From Oscillospiraceae bacterium (GTDB taxonomy: Bacteria; Bacillota; Clostridia; Oscillospirales; Acutalibacteraceae), in NCBI GenBank assembly GCA_015066095.1, contig SVPC01000001.1:61947-125946 (forward strand): a DNA stretch of 64,000 nucleotides, written 5' to 3'. A program made the position numbers and the translations under genes. Shown piece by piece: positions 20,361 to 30,383 of this stretch (positions are counted from its first letter, which is position 1; each line of letters opens with the position of its first letter). A model generated the notes under the pieces. The model ran no database searches. It was not told the origin of the DNA and worked only from the letters and a program-made list of their open reading frames with translations.

Positions 20361-20557
20361 AAAGCCTTCCCCAGAAGGGGAAGGGGGACCAACCGAAAGG
20401 TTGGTGAATGAGGTGTTTTAAATTGATTTTATTGACTCCTCATCCGTCACTCGCTTTGCTCGGTCTGACGGACCCGTCCCCTTTTGTCGGCTTTGCCGAC
20501 ATTTTCCCCACACCGTGGGGAAATCTTCCACCTTCTCCCACAGGAGAAGGCTTTTTT
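20361..20557. mobile_element. MITE-like / interspersed palindromic repeat element
   Basis: Inverted ends aaagccttcccc...ggagaaggcttt enclosing hairpins ccttcccc-agaa-ggggaagg, accaacc-gaaa-ggttggt, gtcggc-ttt-gccgac, ttcccca-caccg-tggggaa; non-coding. Confidence 0.65.
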
Positions 20558-20600
20558 ATCAATTTACATTGTATTTCACCCAAAAATCTTATAATTTTAG

Positions 20601-20629
20601 TTGAAAAAATTCCTTAAATATGGTATTAT
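20601..20629 (+). promoter_or_regulatory. Putative sigma-A promoter for murI (TTGAAA-17 bp-TATTAT)
   Basis: TTGAAA 20601-20606, TATTAT 20624-20629. Confidence 0.65.
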
Positions 20630-20661
20630 ATATTGAATAAATATGTTAAGGAGTGGGTTTT

Positions 20662-21471
20662 GTGGCTGATAAGCGTCCGATTGGTATTTTTGACTCGGGT
20701 TTAGGCGGACTTACAGTTGTAAAAGAGATAAAAAAAGAACTCCCAAATGAAGATATAGTTTATTTTGGTGATACAGGCCGTGTACCTTATGGTACAAGAA
20801 GTGTTGAAACAATAAAAAAATATGCGGCGGAAGATGAAAAGTTTTTGCTCACCCACGACGTGAAACTTATAATCGCGGCTTGCGGTACTGTTTCTTCGGT
20901 GGCGGGAGATGTGGCAGAAACTTTGCCCGTGCCTTATTTTGAGGTTGTATCCCACGCTTGTAAAGCGGCGGTAGAAACTACCAAAAACGGTAAAATCGGT
21001 GTTATAGGTACTAATGCAACGGTCAAAAGCGGTCAGCACAAGGCGGAGATTTTAAAACTTAACCCTGATATGCAGGTGTTGTCGTGTTCCTGTCCTTTGT
21101 TTGTACCGCTTGTAGAAGAGGGTTGGTATAGCGCCGACGATACAGTAGTTACCGAATCGGTTAAAAGGTATTTAAAGCCTATTATAGATTTCGGTGCAGA
21201 TACGCTTATTTTAGGTTGCACTCATTATCCCGTTTTGAGCGATGCAATTACTAAAGTCTTTAAGGGTGTAACACTTATAAATGCAGGTACTGCAATTGCA
21301 GATGCGGTTGCAGAGTATTTAAAGCAAAACGGCATGGAAAATAAAGACGGCGGAAACAGCAGTTTTTATGTTAGTGATAAGCCTGATTTCTTTAAAACAC
21401 AAGCCGCAATTTTGCTTGATGAGGATATTGATGACGGTAAGGTTCAAAAGGTGGATATCAGTAAAATATGA
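20662..21471 (+). CDS. murI: Glutamate racemase (GTG start)
   Basis: 'PIGIFDSGLGGLTVVKEI', 'FGDTGRVPYGTRS', 'LILGCTHYPVL'. The ORF-track GTG at 20653 overlaps the aaggag RBS; GTG 20662 preferred. Confidence 0.95.
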   Translation: MADKRPIGIFDSGLGGLTVVKEIKKELPNEDIVYFGDTGRVPYGTRSVETIKKYAAEDEKFLLTHDVKLIIAACGTVSSVAGDVAETLPVPYFEVVSHACKAAVETTKNGKIGVIGTNATVKSGQHKAEILKLNPDMQVLSCSCPLFVPLVEEGWYSADDTVVTESVKRYLKPIIDFGADTLILGCTHYPVLSDAITKVFKGVTLINAGTAIADAVAEYLKQNGMENKDGGNSSFYVSDKPDFFKTQAAILLDEDIDDGKVQKVDISKI

Positions 21472-21896
21472 TAAAGGATGTTATAATTGATATTAAAACC
21501 GAGCAAACGGTAGACGGTAATACCGATACTATCCAATTTACTACCGACGGCAGGTTTGGTATAAAAGACGGCAGTTTCTTTATTTCTTATGACGAAAGCC
21601 GACTTTTGGAAGTAGATGGTGAGGTTAAAACAACCGTTTTTATAAAGCCCGACAACTCGGTGGTTATGCAACGCAACGGCGCGTACAATAGCCGTATGGT
21701 TATAGAAAAGGGTGTGCGAAGTAATTGTTTTTACTCAACACCCATGGGTCAGCTTTCGCTCGGTATTTTCGGTGAAAAGGTAATGAGCAGTCTTACCGAA
21801 AACGGCGGAAATTTGGTAATGAATTACACAATAGATACCGATTTAAAACTGCTTAGTCGCAATCGGGTTAATATAACAGTTAAAGAGGTAAATTAA
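21468..21896 (+). CDS. DUF1934 / YwiB-like beta-barrel protein
   Basis: 'DGRFGIKDGSFFISYDES...YSTPMGQLSLGIF...LVMNYTIDTD'; precedes argS as in Firmicutes. Confidence 0.82.
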   Translation: MIKDVIIDIKTEQTVDGNTDTIQFTTDGRFGIKDGSFFISYDESRLLEVDGEVKTTVFIKPDNSVVMQRNGAYNSRMVIEKGVRSNCFYSTPMGQLSLGIFGEKVMSSLTENGGNLVMNYTIDTDLKLLSRNRVNITVKEVN

Positions 21897-21899
21897 AAA

Positions 21900-23588
21900 A
21901 TGTCAGTAATAGTAACAAAAGCAAAAGAACAAATTAAAAATATTATAATAGACGCTACTAAAAGCGCTATGAATGACGGAAGTCTAACGACTGCAGAACT
22001 TACCGATTTTACAATCGAAGTACCCAGTAATCGTGCACATGGCGACTATGCTATAAATGCGGCTATGGTTTGGTCGCGCGTTTTCAGATGCGCTCCTCGC
22101 CAAATTGCCGAGGCGATTGTAAATCACCTTAACTGTGAAGATAGTTATATAGAAAAATGTGAAATTGCAGGTCCGGGTTTTATAAACCTTTATCTTTCAC
22201 AAAAATATTATGCCGAAATAGTTGCCGATACTTTGGAAAAAGGTGCCGACTATGGTAAGAGCAATTACGGCGAAGGTAAAAGAGTTTTGGTTGAGTTCGT
22301 ATCTGCTAACCCCACAGGACCTATGCATATCGGTAATGCGCGTGGTGGTGCTTTGGGTGACTGTTTGGCGGCGGTTATGTCGGCAGCAGGTTATTACACC
22401 GAGCGTGAGTTTTATATAAACGATGCAGGCAATCAGATTAACAAGTTTGGTCTTTCGCTTGATTTGAGATATTTACAGCTTTACAAAGACGGAATTGAAA
22501 TGCCCGAAGACTCTTACCACGGTGAAGATATTATTGCCCACGCAAAGGCTTTTGCCGATATTCATGGTGAGAGTTTTGTGGAAAAGAGTGAACAAGAGAG
22601 AAGAAAAGCGCTTGTAGAATTTGCGCTTCCAAAAAATATAGAGGGGTTAGAACGTGACCTTTTAAAATATCGTATTAAGTACGATACTTGGTTCCGTGAG
22701 AGTACGCTTCACAACAACGGCGAAGCAATGCGTATAATTGAACTCTTAAAAGAGAGCGGTCACACCTATACACAAGAAGATGCTTTGTGGTTTAAGGCTA
22801 CCGATTTTGGTTGTGATAAAGACTTTGTGCTTGTTCGTGCTAATGGTGTACCCACCTATGTAGTACCCGATATTGCTTATCACTATAACAAACTTGTTAC
22901 ACGTAATTTTGACAAGGCTATTGATATTTTGGGCGCCGACCACCACGGCTATGTACCGCGTCTTAAAGCAGCGCTTACCGCTTTGGGTGTGGATGCCTCT
23001 CGTTTAGATGTGGTTCTTATGCAGATGGTTCGTCTTGTGCGTGATGGAGAGGTTATTAAGGCTTCAAAGCGTTCAGGTAAGGCTATCACTCTTGTAACAC
23101 TTCTTGACGAAGTGCCGATTGATGCGGCAAGATTTTTCTTTAATCTTCGCGAGCCAAATAGTCATTTTGATTTTGATTTAGATTTGGCGGTTAACGAATC
23201 TAACAGTAACCCTGTTTATTATGTTCAGTACGCTTATGCGCGTATTTGCAGTATTATCCGCAACCTTGAAAGTGAGGGCATTAAAAATGAGAAGTACAGT
23301 TTGGCACAACTGTCACTTTTAACAGCCCCCGAAGAAAAGGAACTTATTTTACACATTGCCGCTCTCACCGATGAGATTGTGGCTTCTGCCAAGGCTTATG
23401 ACCCTGCTAAAATCACACATTATGTGCAAGAACTTGCAACAAAATTCCACAAGTTTTATGCCGCTTGTAGGGTAAAGGGAATAGATAACGATTTAATGCA
23501 AGCGCGTCTGTCCCTTTGCGAGGCTTGCGCTACCGTTATTAAAAATGTATTGACACTTCTAAAAATTGAAGCGCCCGAAAAAATGTAG
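21900..23588 (+). CDS. argS: Arginyl-tRNA synthetase
   Basis: 'VSANPTGPMHIGNARGGALGD', 'ILGADHHGYVPRLKAAL'. Confidence 0.97.
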   Translation: MSVIVTKAKEQIKNIIIDATKSAMNDGSLTTAELTDFTIEVPSNRAHGDYAINAAMVWSRVFRCAPRQIAEAIVNHLNCEDSYIEKCEIAGPGFINLYLSQKYYAEIVADTLEKGADYGKSNYGEGKRVLVEFVSANPTGPMHIGNARGGALGDCLAAVMSAAGYYTEREFYINDAGNQINKFGLSLDLRYLQLYKDGIEMPEDSYHGEDIIAHAKAFADIHGESFVEKSEQERRKALVEFALPKNIEGLERDLLKYRIKYDTWFRESTLHNNGEAMRIIELLKESGHTYTQEDALWFKATDFGCDKDFVLVRANGVPTYVVPDIAYHYNKLVTRNFDKAIDILGADHHGYVPRLKAALTALGVDASRLDVVLMQMVRLVRDGEVIKASKRSGKAITLVTLLDEVPIDAARFFFNLREPNSHFDFDLDLAVNESNSNPVYYVQYAYARICSIIRNLESEGIKNEKYSLAQLSLLTAPEEKELILHIAALTDEIVASAKAYDPAKITHYVQELATKFHKFYAACRVKGIDNDLMQARLSLCEACATVIKNVLTLLKIEAPEKM

Positions 23589-23599
23589 GAGATGTTAAA

Positions 23600-25048
23600 A
23601 TGAAGCGCAGTAAAATGAATCTTACAATGCTTATGGACTTATACGAGCTTACTATGGCTAACGGTATTTTCACAAGCGATATGAAGGATAATATCACTTA
23701 TTTTGATATGTTTTTCCGCCGTGTGCCCGATAATGGCGGTTTTGCAATAATGGCGGGACTAGAACAACTTATCGAATATATGCAAGATTTACATTTTGAA
23801 GATGACGATATTGAATATCTTAAAAATCTTAATTTGTTTTCGGATGAATTTCTTAATTATTTGAAGAATTTTAAGTTTGACTGTGATGTTTGGGCAGTAC
23901 CAGAAGGCACGGCTATTTTCCCGCAAGAGCCTATTGTTACTGTACGCGGTAACGCAATGCAGGCTTTAATGCTTGAAACTATGATTTTGCTTACAATCAA
24001 CCATCAGTCGCTTATAGCAACCAAGGCTAACCGCATTGTCCGTGCGGCAGAGGGTAGACCTGTTATGGAATTCGGCGCCCGTCGAGCCCACGGTAACGGC
24101 GCGGCTTATTATGGAGCGAGAGCGGCTATAATCGGCGGTTGTACAGGTACATCCTGTGTTATTACCGCAAAAGATTTTGGTGTAAAGGCAAGCGGCACTA
24201 TGGCGCACAGTTGGGTGCAACTTTTCCCCGATGAATATACCGCTTTTAAGACCTATGCCGAAAAGTATCCTGACAGTTGTCTTTTACTTGTTGATACTTA
24301 TAATGTTTTAAAATCGGGTATACCTAATGCTATAAAAGTGTTTGACGAGGTGTTAAAGCCTTTGGGTAAGCGACCTTTGGGTATCCGTATTGATAGCGGT
24401 GACATTACTTACCTTACCAAAAAAGCGCGAAAAATGCTTGATGAAGCAGGTTATAGTGATTGTAAGATTTGTATTTCCAACTCTTTGGATGAATATCTTA
24501 TCCGCGATATGATTTTGCAAGGCGCAAAGGTTGATACTTACGGTGTAGGTGAACGCCTTATTACCGCGCGTAGCGAAGCGGTTTTTGGCGGTGTTTATAA
24601 ACTTTCCGCAGTTGAAGATAAGGGCAAAATTATACCAAAAATCAAAATTAGCGAAAATACCGCTAAAATCACTTTACCCGGTGTGAAAATTCCGTGGCGC
24701 CTTTATGACCGTGAAACAGGCAAGGCTATTGCCGATGTAATCACCCTTGGTCACGAAAAAATTGATAGCAGTGAGCCTTATGAAATTTTTGACCCTGTGC
24801 ATACTTGGAAACGCAAGGTTGTAACTAATTTTGTGGCTAAAAAGTTGCAGGTTAAGGTTTTTGAAAAAGGTAAACTTGTATATGAAAATCCCACAGTTCA
24901 AGAAATATCAGATTACAGAGCAGGGCAGGTTGACTCTATGTGGGATGAGGTTAAGCGCTTTGAAAATCCACATACTTATTATGTTGACTTGTCACAGGAA
25001 TTGTGGGATTTGCGTAATGATATGCTTACCAAACTAAATAAAAATTGA
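23600..25048 (+). CDS. pncB: Nicotinate phosphoribosyltransferase
   Basis: 'DLYELTMANGIF', 'EFGARRAHG', 'GTMAHSWVQLFPDE', 'IRIDSGDITYL'. Confidence 0.95.
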   Translation: MKRSKMNLTMLMDLYELTMANGIFTSDMKDNITYFDMFFRRVPDNGGFAIMAGLEQLIEYMQDLHFEDDDIEYLKNLNLFSDEFLNYLKNFKFDCDVWAVPEGTAIFPQEPIVTVRGNAMQALMLETMILLTINHQSLIATKANRIVRAAEGRPVMEFGARRAHGNGAAYYGARAAIIGGCTGTSCVITAKDFGVKASGTMAHSWVQLFPDEYTAFKTYAEKYPDSCLLLVDTYNVLKSGIPNAIKVFDEVLKPLGKRPLGIRIDSGDITYLTKKARKMLDEAGYSDCKICISNSLDEYLIRDMILQGAKVDTYGVGERLITARSEAVFGGVYKLSAVEDKGKIIPKIKISENTAKITLPGVKIPWRLYDRETGKAIADVITLGHEKIDSSEPYEIFDPVHTWKRKVVTNFVAKKLQVKVFEKGKLVYENPTVQEISDYRAGQVDSMWDEVKRFENPHTYYVDLSQELWDLRNDMLTKLNKN

Positions 25049-25064
25049 TTTGAAGGAAAAAGTT

Positions 25065-25667
25065 ATGAAAAAAATTATTGGCTTATTTCTTTGTATGTGC
25101 TTGATTTTCAGTTTTGTGGGTTGTTCGCAAGAAGAAAATGAAAACGATGTAAAAACATTAGATTTAGAGTATTATGCTGAGTTAGGTCAAATGCCGGAAG
25201 CGGAATATACTTTAGGTGCAGATGTTGATACTATTGTGAAAGAACAAACCGCTAAAATGGAAGACTTTTTGAATAATCAAGAAGAAGACCCTAATCATGC
25301 GCATGGTCACGAAGAAGAAATGTTTTATTTCGAGCGTATTGAAGGCGAAAAAAACGTTCTTTTAGATAATGGTGATATTTGTTATTATTATAATAAAGCA
25401 AACAAAGAAAAAGGTGTTTCTTATATAGTTAATTATGGCGATGCTTTTGGAATAAAACTTGGAACACTGATTACCGAAGTCAAAGAAATGTGTGCCGATG
25501 TTGAGTTTAAGGAAGAAACGTTAAACGAAGAAAATGCCTTTTTTGCTACACAAGGTTTTGACGGTACAGTTTTAAGTGCAGATTTTGACGGTACGGTGAT
25601 ACTTTTTGTTTTCCAGGAAAACGCCTTGTCTGCAACTGCAATTTATTATGCAAATTGGAATAATTAA
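25065..25667 (+). CDS. Putative lipoprotein of unknown function
   Basis: 'MKKIIGLFLCMCLIFSFVGCSQE' lipobox; ATG 25065 follows RBS gaagga. Confidence 0.75.
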   Translation: MKKIIGLFLCMCLIFSFVGCSQEENENDVKTLDLEYYAELGQMPEAEYTLGADVDTIVKEQTAKMEDFLNNQEEDPNHAHGHEEEMFYFERIEGEKNVLLDNGDICYYYNKANKEKGVSYIVNYGDAFGIKLGTLITEVKEMCADVEFKEETLNEENAFFATQGFDGTVLSADFDGTVILFVFQENALSATAIYYANWNN

Positions 25668-25676
25668 GGAGTAAAT

Positions 25677-28076
25677 ATGCCCACAGTTATAGAAAATAGC
25701 GCAAAGCAAATGCCCATTTTGGCACTAAGGGGAATGGTTGTTTTTCCAAATACAATGGCATCCTTTGATGTAGGCAGAAAAAAATCTGCAAATGCGCTCA
25801 AATACGCTATGGAGAAAAATCAGTTGATTTTTCTTGTAGCACAAAAAGATTGTTTTATTGATGAACCCGAAGAGGGCGATTTGTATAAAATTGGTTGTGT
25901 CGCAAAGGTTAAACAGGTGTTACGTGTCAGCGATAACCTTACTAAAGTTTTGGTGCAAGGGTTATACCGCGCTACATATACCGATTTTTACGCCTTGCCA
26001 GATTTTTATACCGCCAAGGTTACAAAGTGTGAGGAATTGCCAGTTAACAACCGCGAAATATACAAAGAAACTTTGATGCGCCGCATCAGAACGCAGTTTG
26101 CAGAGTATATGTCGCTTTTGCCTAATCCGTCACCCGATATAGAGATGACAGTTGAAAATACCGAAGATTTAGGATTTTTATCAGACTATATTGCGTTTAA
26201 TATGAATGCGCCTTATGATGATAAACAGTATATTTTAGAGCAACTTTCCCCCGTAAAACGCGCAAAAATTTTGATTGAACTTTTAAAGAAAGAACACGAA
26301 ATCAACAAAATTGACAAGCGTATTGCAGAAAAAACCCGTTTTTCTATTGACGAAAATCAAAAAGAGTATTATTTGCGTGAGCAACTTAAAATAATTTCAT
26401 CCGAACTTTATGGTGATGATGGGGCAGAAGAGATTGATTTATATCATACTAAAATCGAATCATTGACTGCCGATAATTCGGTTAAAGAAAAACTTCACAG
26501 TCACGTAAATAAGTTGGCAAAGATGCCACAAGGCTCACATGAAGGTACAGTTGAAAGGGGTTATCTTGATACTTGTATTGAACTTCCGTGGAATGCATAT
26601 ACAAAAACCAATACCGATATAATCAAGGCGGAAAAGATACTTGAACGCGATATTTACGGCCTTAAAAAGGTTAAAGAGCGTGTGTTGGAGCTTTTATCGG
26701 TTTATGCTTTGTCGCCCGATATTAAGGGGCAAATTATATGCCTTGTAGGTCCTCCCGGTGTGGGTAAAACCTCAATCGGTAAAACTGTTGCCGAGTGTAT
26801 GGGTAGAAAATTTGCCCGTGTAGCTTTGGGCGGTGTTCACGATGAATCGGAAATTCGTGGTCACAGAAAGACATACATCGGCGCTATGCCAGGTAAAATT
26901 ATAAATGCAATAAAGCAATCAGGCAGCGGTAATCCTGTTATTTTGCTTGACGAAGTTGATAAACTTGGTAAAGATTACAAGGGTGACCCTGCTTCGGCGT
27001 TACTTGAAGTATTAGACCCTGAGCAAAACAACACTTTTGTTGACCATTTTATCGAAATTCCTTATGATTTAAGCAGGGCTGTGTTTATTGCTACTGCAAA
27101 TTCGCTTGATACTATTCCGGCTCCCTTGCTTGATAGAATGGAAATTATCGAGGTTTCAAGTTATACTCGTGAGGAAAAATTCCAAATTGCCAAAAAGCAT
27201 TTGGTTTCAAAACAGATAACCCGCCACGGTCTTGCAAAGTCACAAATCAAGTTTAATGATGAGGCACTTTATGCGCTTATCGATTTTTATACACGCGAAT
27301 CGGGTGTACGTAAACTTGAACGCGTGATAGCATCTCTTTGTCGCAAGAGTGCAAAGGTTATTGCAAGTGGAGAAAAAAAGCGTGTGAACATTTCCGAAAA
27401 GGAAATTTTAGCAATGCTTGGCAAACATAAATATTCACCCGAAGTTATATTGTCAGACCACGAAATAGGTATAATTAACGGACTTGCTTGGACCAGTGTA
27501 GGCGGTGAGATTATGCAACTTGAAGTTTCGGTTATGGACGGAACAGGCAAGGTTGAACTAACAGGTTCTTTGGGCGATGTTATGAAAGAATCGGCAAAGA
27601 CGGCGGTTAGTTTTGTGCGCGCTAATGCCCAAAAATTCGGCATAGACAGTATGTTTTACAAAACAAAAGATATACACATCCACGCTACCGAAGCCGCAGT
27701 TCCAAAAGATGGTCCGTCTGCCGGTGTTACTATGGTTACCGCTTTGGTTTCGGCTTTAAGCGGCAGAAAAATAAGACGTGATATTGCTATGACGGGTGAG
27801 GTTACCTTGCGTGGTAGAGTGCTTAAAATAGGCGGACTTCGTGAAAAATCTATGGCGGCTTACCGCGGTGGTGTAAAAACTGTATTTATACCAAAGGAAA
27901 ATCTTCCCGATTTAGAAGATGTTGACAGTGTTGTAAAGGAAAACGTGCGCTTTATCCCCGTAAGTAATGTGGAAGAAATATTGGAATATGCATATTTAAA
28001 GGATGATGTAAAATCTGCCGAAACACATATTTTTGAAAATTTCACAGCGACACAAAGCGGTCGAGTAAGCCAGTAG
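25677..28076 (+). CDS. lon: ATP-dependent protease Lon
   Basis: 'GPPGVGKTSIGKTVAECMGRKFARVALGGVHDE' and catalytic 'PKDGPSAGVTMVTALVSAL'. Confidence 0.97.
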   Translation: MPTVIENSAKQMPILALRGMVVFPNTMASFDVGRKKSANALKYAMEKNQLIFLVAQKDCFIDEPEEGDLYKIGCVAKVKQVLRVSDNLTKVLVQGLYRATYTDFYALPDFYTAKVTKCEELPVNNREIYKETLMRRIRTQFAEYMSLLPNPSPDIEMTVENTEDLGFLSDYIAFNMNAPYDDKQYILEQLSPVKRAKILIELLKKEHEINKIDKRIAEKTRFSIDENQKEYYLREQLKIISSELYGDDGAEEIDLYHTKIESLTADNSVKEKLHSHVNKLAKMPQGSHEGTVERGYLDTCIELPWNAYTKTNTDIIKAEKILERDIYGLKKVKERVLELLSVYALSPDIKGQIICLVGPPGVGKTSIGKTVAECMGRKFARVALGGVHDESEIRGHRKTYIGAMPGKIINAIKQSGSGNPVILLDEVDKLGKDYKGDPASALLEVLDPEQNNTFVDHFIEIPYDLSRAVFIATANSLDTIPAPLLDRMEIIEVSSYTREEKFQIAKKHLVSKQITRHGLAKSQIKFNDEALYALIDFYTRESGVRKLERVIASLCRKSAKVIASGEKKRVNISEKEILAMLGKHKYSPEVILSDHEIGIINGLAWTSVGGEIMQLEVSVMDGTGKVELTGSLGDVMKESAKTAVSFVRANAQKFGIDSMFYKTKDIHIHATEAAVPKDGPSAGVTMVTALVSALSGRKIRRDIAMTGEVTLRGRVLKIGGLREKSMAAYRGGVKTVFIPKENLPDLEDVDSVVKENVRFIPVSNVEEILEYAYLKDDVKSAETHIFENFTATQSGRVSQ

Positions 28077-28088
28077 GAGAGTGCGGTT

Positions 28089-28673
28089 ATGAATTTTAAC
28101 AATGCCCAGTTTGAAAAGGCTTTTGGTACTTTTGCTCAATTGGAAGCCTCCACTATGCCTGAGGTTTGCTTTTGCGGCAGGTCAAATGTAGGTAAATCTT
28201 CGCTTATAAATAAGATTTTAAACCGCAAGACGATTGCGCGCGTTAGTTCTAAACCCGGTAAAACGGTGACTATCAATTTTTACAAGGTGGATACACTCCG
28301 TCTTGTAGACCTTCCCGGTTACGGTTACGCAAAGGTGAATTTCAGTGAGCGTGAGCGTTGGAGTGAATTGATGGAGGGCTATTTCAAATCGGATAGAGAT
28401 ATTAAAATGGCTTTTGCGCTTATTGATATGCGCCATCCTGCTACCGATTTTGACCTTTGGATGCTTTCGTTCTTAAACGAAATGGAAATACCATATACCG
28501 TGGTTTTGACAAAGGCAGATAAACTTAATAAAACCGAAACACAAAACCGAATGAAACTTATATATGAAGAACTTGGCGAATTTGCCGAAAACACGCAAAT
28601 TATTCCGTTTTCGGTGCAAAATAATACGGGCGCCGAAGCACTTCGAAAGATTATTGAGGATGTCAATTCTTAA
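28089..28673 (+). CDS. engB: Ribosome biogenesis GTPase YsxC/EngB
   Basis: 'GRSNVGKSSLINKIL', 'SSKPGKTVTINFY', 'LVDLPGYGYAKV', 'TKADKL'; follows lon. Confidence 0.95.
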   Translation: MNFNNAQFEKAFGTFAQLEASTMPEVCFCGRSNVGKSSLINKILNRKTIARVSSKPGKTVTINFYKVDTLRLVDLPGYGYAKVNFSERERWSELMEGYFKSDRDIKMAFALIDMRHPATDFDLWMLSFLNEMEIPYTVVLTKADKLNKTETQNRMKLIYEELGEFAENTQIIPFSVQNNTGAEALRKIIEDVNS

Positions 28674-28676
28674 CAG

Positions 28677-28705
28677 TTGACATTTTTGTATTTTGGTGTT
28701 AGAAT
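28677..28705 (+). promoter_or_regulatory. Putative sigma-A promoter for the T-box operon (TTGACA-17 bp-TAGAAT)
   Basis: TTGACA 28677-28682, TAGAAT 28700-28705. Confidence 0.75.
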
Positions 28706-28711
28706 AATATT

Positions 28712-28978
28712 GTTAAAGGCAATGACTGAGAGAAGTAGTATTATTGTAGGTCAAAAGAGAGTCGCTGACGGTGGAAATGCGATGTCCGTTTAATATGAAT
28801 AACACTCCCGAGCCGCAAACCCAAAGGCTTAATGTTTAGTAGGGGCGACGTAATTGATGCGTTAAATCAAAACAACTTAACGGTTGAAAAGTGACCTTTT
28901 TAAAAGGTAATTTAGGTGGCACCGCGGATAATGCGTCTATTCGTCCTAAAATAATGGGACTAATAGGCGCTATTTTTA
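28712..28978 (+). promoter_or_regulatory. T-box leader, predicted Asn specificity (AAC specifier at 28801-28803)
   Basis: 'agagag...ggtggaaatgcg', specifier region 'gaatAACactcccgag', T-box 'aggtggcaccgcgg' at 28914-28927, then a terminator hairpin; precedes asnS-asnA. Confidence 0.92.
28932..28978 (+). terminator. T-box-controlled intrinsic terminator
   Basis: gcgtctattcgtcc...gggactaataggcgc then tattttta, overlapping the antiterminator region. Confidence 0.8.
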
Positions 28979-28995
28979 TATTTTGGAGAGATTTT

Positions 28996-30372
28996 ATGAA
29001 ACACATCGACATTTATAAGATTTTTGAAGACAAAGATTTACTCGATACCCAAGTGGTTGTTTGCGGTTGGGTAAGAACTTCGCGCGATTCTAAAAATATG
29101 GCTTTTATCGAACTTAATGACGGCACAACGCTCAAGCATCTTCAAATAGTTATTGATAAAGCGCAGATGAGTGATATTACAGAGTTTATGAAACTCGGCA
29201 CTTCGCTTAAAGTAAGCGGTAAACTTGTAAAGTCTGCCGTAGCACAAGATTCGGTTGAAATAAATGCCGAAAATATCGAAGTTTTGGGTGTTTGTCCGCC
29301 CGAATATCCTTTGCAGAAAAAACGCCATACACTTGAATATTTGCGTACTATACCGCATTTGAGAGTACGAACAAACACATTTAATGCTGTATTGCGTGTT
29401 CGCTCGGTTGTATCGGCTTGTATCCACGAGTTTTTCCAGGCTCGTCGTTTTACCTATATTCACACCCCTTTAATCACTGCAAGTGACTGTGAAGGTGCAG
29501 GTGAAATGTTCAAGGTAACTACAATCGGTTACAGTAACGATTATAAAACCGAAGAAGACTATAATGCAGATGATTTTTTCGGTAGACGCGCAGCCCTTAG
29601 CGTTTCGGGTCAGCTTGAAGGTGAAGTTGCCGCTATGGCACTCGGTAAAATTTATACTTTCGGTCCTTCATTCCGCGCTGAAAAGAGTAATACACCTCGT
29701 CACGTTGCTGAATTCTGGCACGTTGAACCCGAGGTTGCCTTTGCAGAACTTCCCGATATTATCGAGATTGCAGAAGACCTTATTAAGCATATTATCAACT
29801 CGGTTTTAGAAAAATGCCCCCAAGAACTTGACTTTTTTGACCGCCTTTTCGAAAAAGGACTTATTGAAAAGTTAAAGGCAGTAGTCTCGAACGATTTTGC
29901 GGTTATGACCTATACTGAGGCTATTGATGTGCTTAAAAAATCGGGTAAAGAATTCCAGTATCCTGTCGAGTGGGGTTGCGATTTACAGACTGAACACGAA
30001 AGATATATTTCGGAAGAGGTTTGCAAACGCCCCGTTTTCTTAACCGATTATCCTAAAGAAATCAAATCTTTCTATATGAAGCAAAACGCAGACGGTAAAA
30101 CTGTTGCCGCTACCGACCTTTTGGTACCAGGTGTAGGTGAAATTATTGGTTGCAGTGAGCGTGAAGCCGATTTAGATAAACTTCTTGACGCTATGCAAAA
30201 ACGCGGTATGAATCTCCAAGATTACGAGCATTATATTGCACTTCGTCGTTTCGGTTCCGTACCGCACAGTGGTTTCGGTCTTGGCCTTGAAAGAATTATT
30301 ATGTATGTTACAGGTGTTCAGAACATCCGTGATGTTATCCTTTATCCCAGAACTGTTGGAAATATTTCGTAA
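28996..30372 (+). CDS. asnS: Asparaginyl-tRNA synthetase
   Basis: 'VCGWVRTSRDSKNMAFIELNDGT', class II motifs 'YTFGPSFRAEKSNTPRHVAEFWHVEPE', 'GFGLGLERIIMYVTG'. The ORF-track start at 28891 runs into the T-box; ATG 28996 has RBS ggagag. Confidence 0.96.
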   Translation: MKHIDIYKIFEDKDLLDTQVVVCGWVRTSRDSKNMAFIELNDGTTLKHLQIVIDKAQMSDITEFMKLGTSLKVSGKLVKSAVAQDSVEINAENIEVLGVCPPEYPLQKKRHTLEYLRTIPHLRVRTNTFNAVLRVRSVVSACIHEFFQARRFTYIHTPLITASDCEGAGEMFKVTTIGYSNDYKTEEDYNADDFFGRRAALSVSGQLEGEVAAMALGKIYTFGPSFRAEKSNTPRHVAEFWHVEPEVAFAELPDIIEIAEDLIKHIINSVLEKCPQELDFFDRLFEKGLIEKLKAVVSNDFAVMTYTEAIDVLKKSGKEFQYPVEWGCDLQTEHERYISEEVCKRPVFLTDYPKEIKSFYMKQNADGKTVAATDLLVPGVGEIIGCSEREADLDKLLDAMQKRGMNLQDYEHYIALRRFGSVPHSGFGLGLERIIMYVTGVQNIRDVILYPRTVGNIS

Positions 30373-30383
30373 AGGTGTTTTTA

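Noticed and set aside
20408-20617. 69-aa ORF downstream of the surface protein
   Set aside because: Falls inside the palindromic MITE-like element; the translated product (TDPSPFVGFADIFPTPWGNLPPSPTGEG) reflects hairpin sequence and is typical of spurious ORFs in these repeats.
28891-28995. N-terminal extension of AsnS in the ORF track
   Set aside because: The extension overlaps the T-box sequence and terminator; ATG 28996 has a good RBS and gives the canonical AsnS N-terminus.
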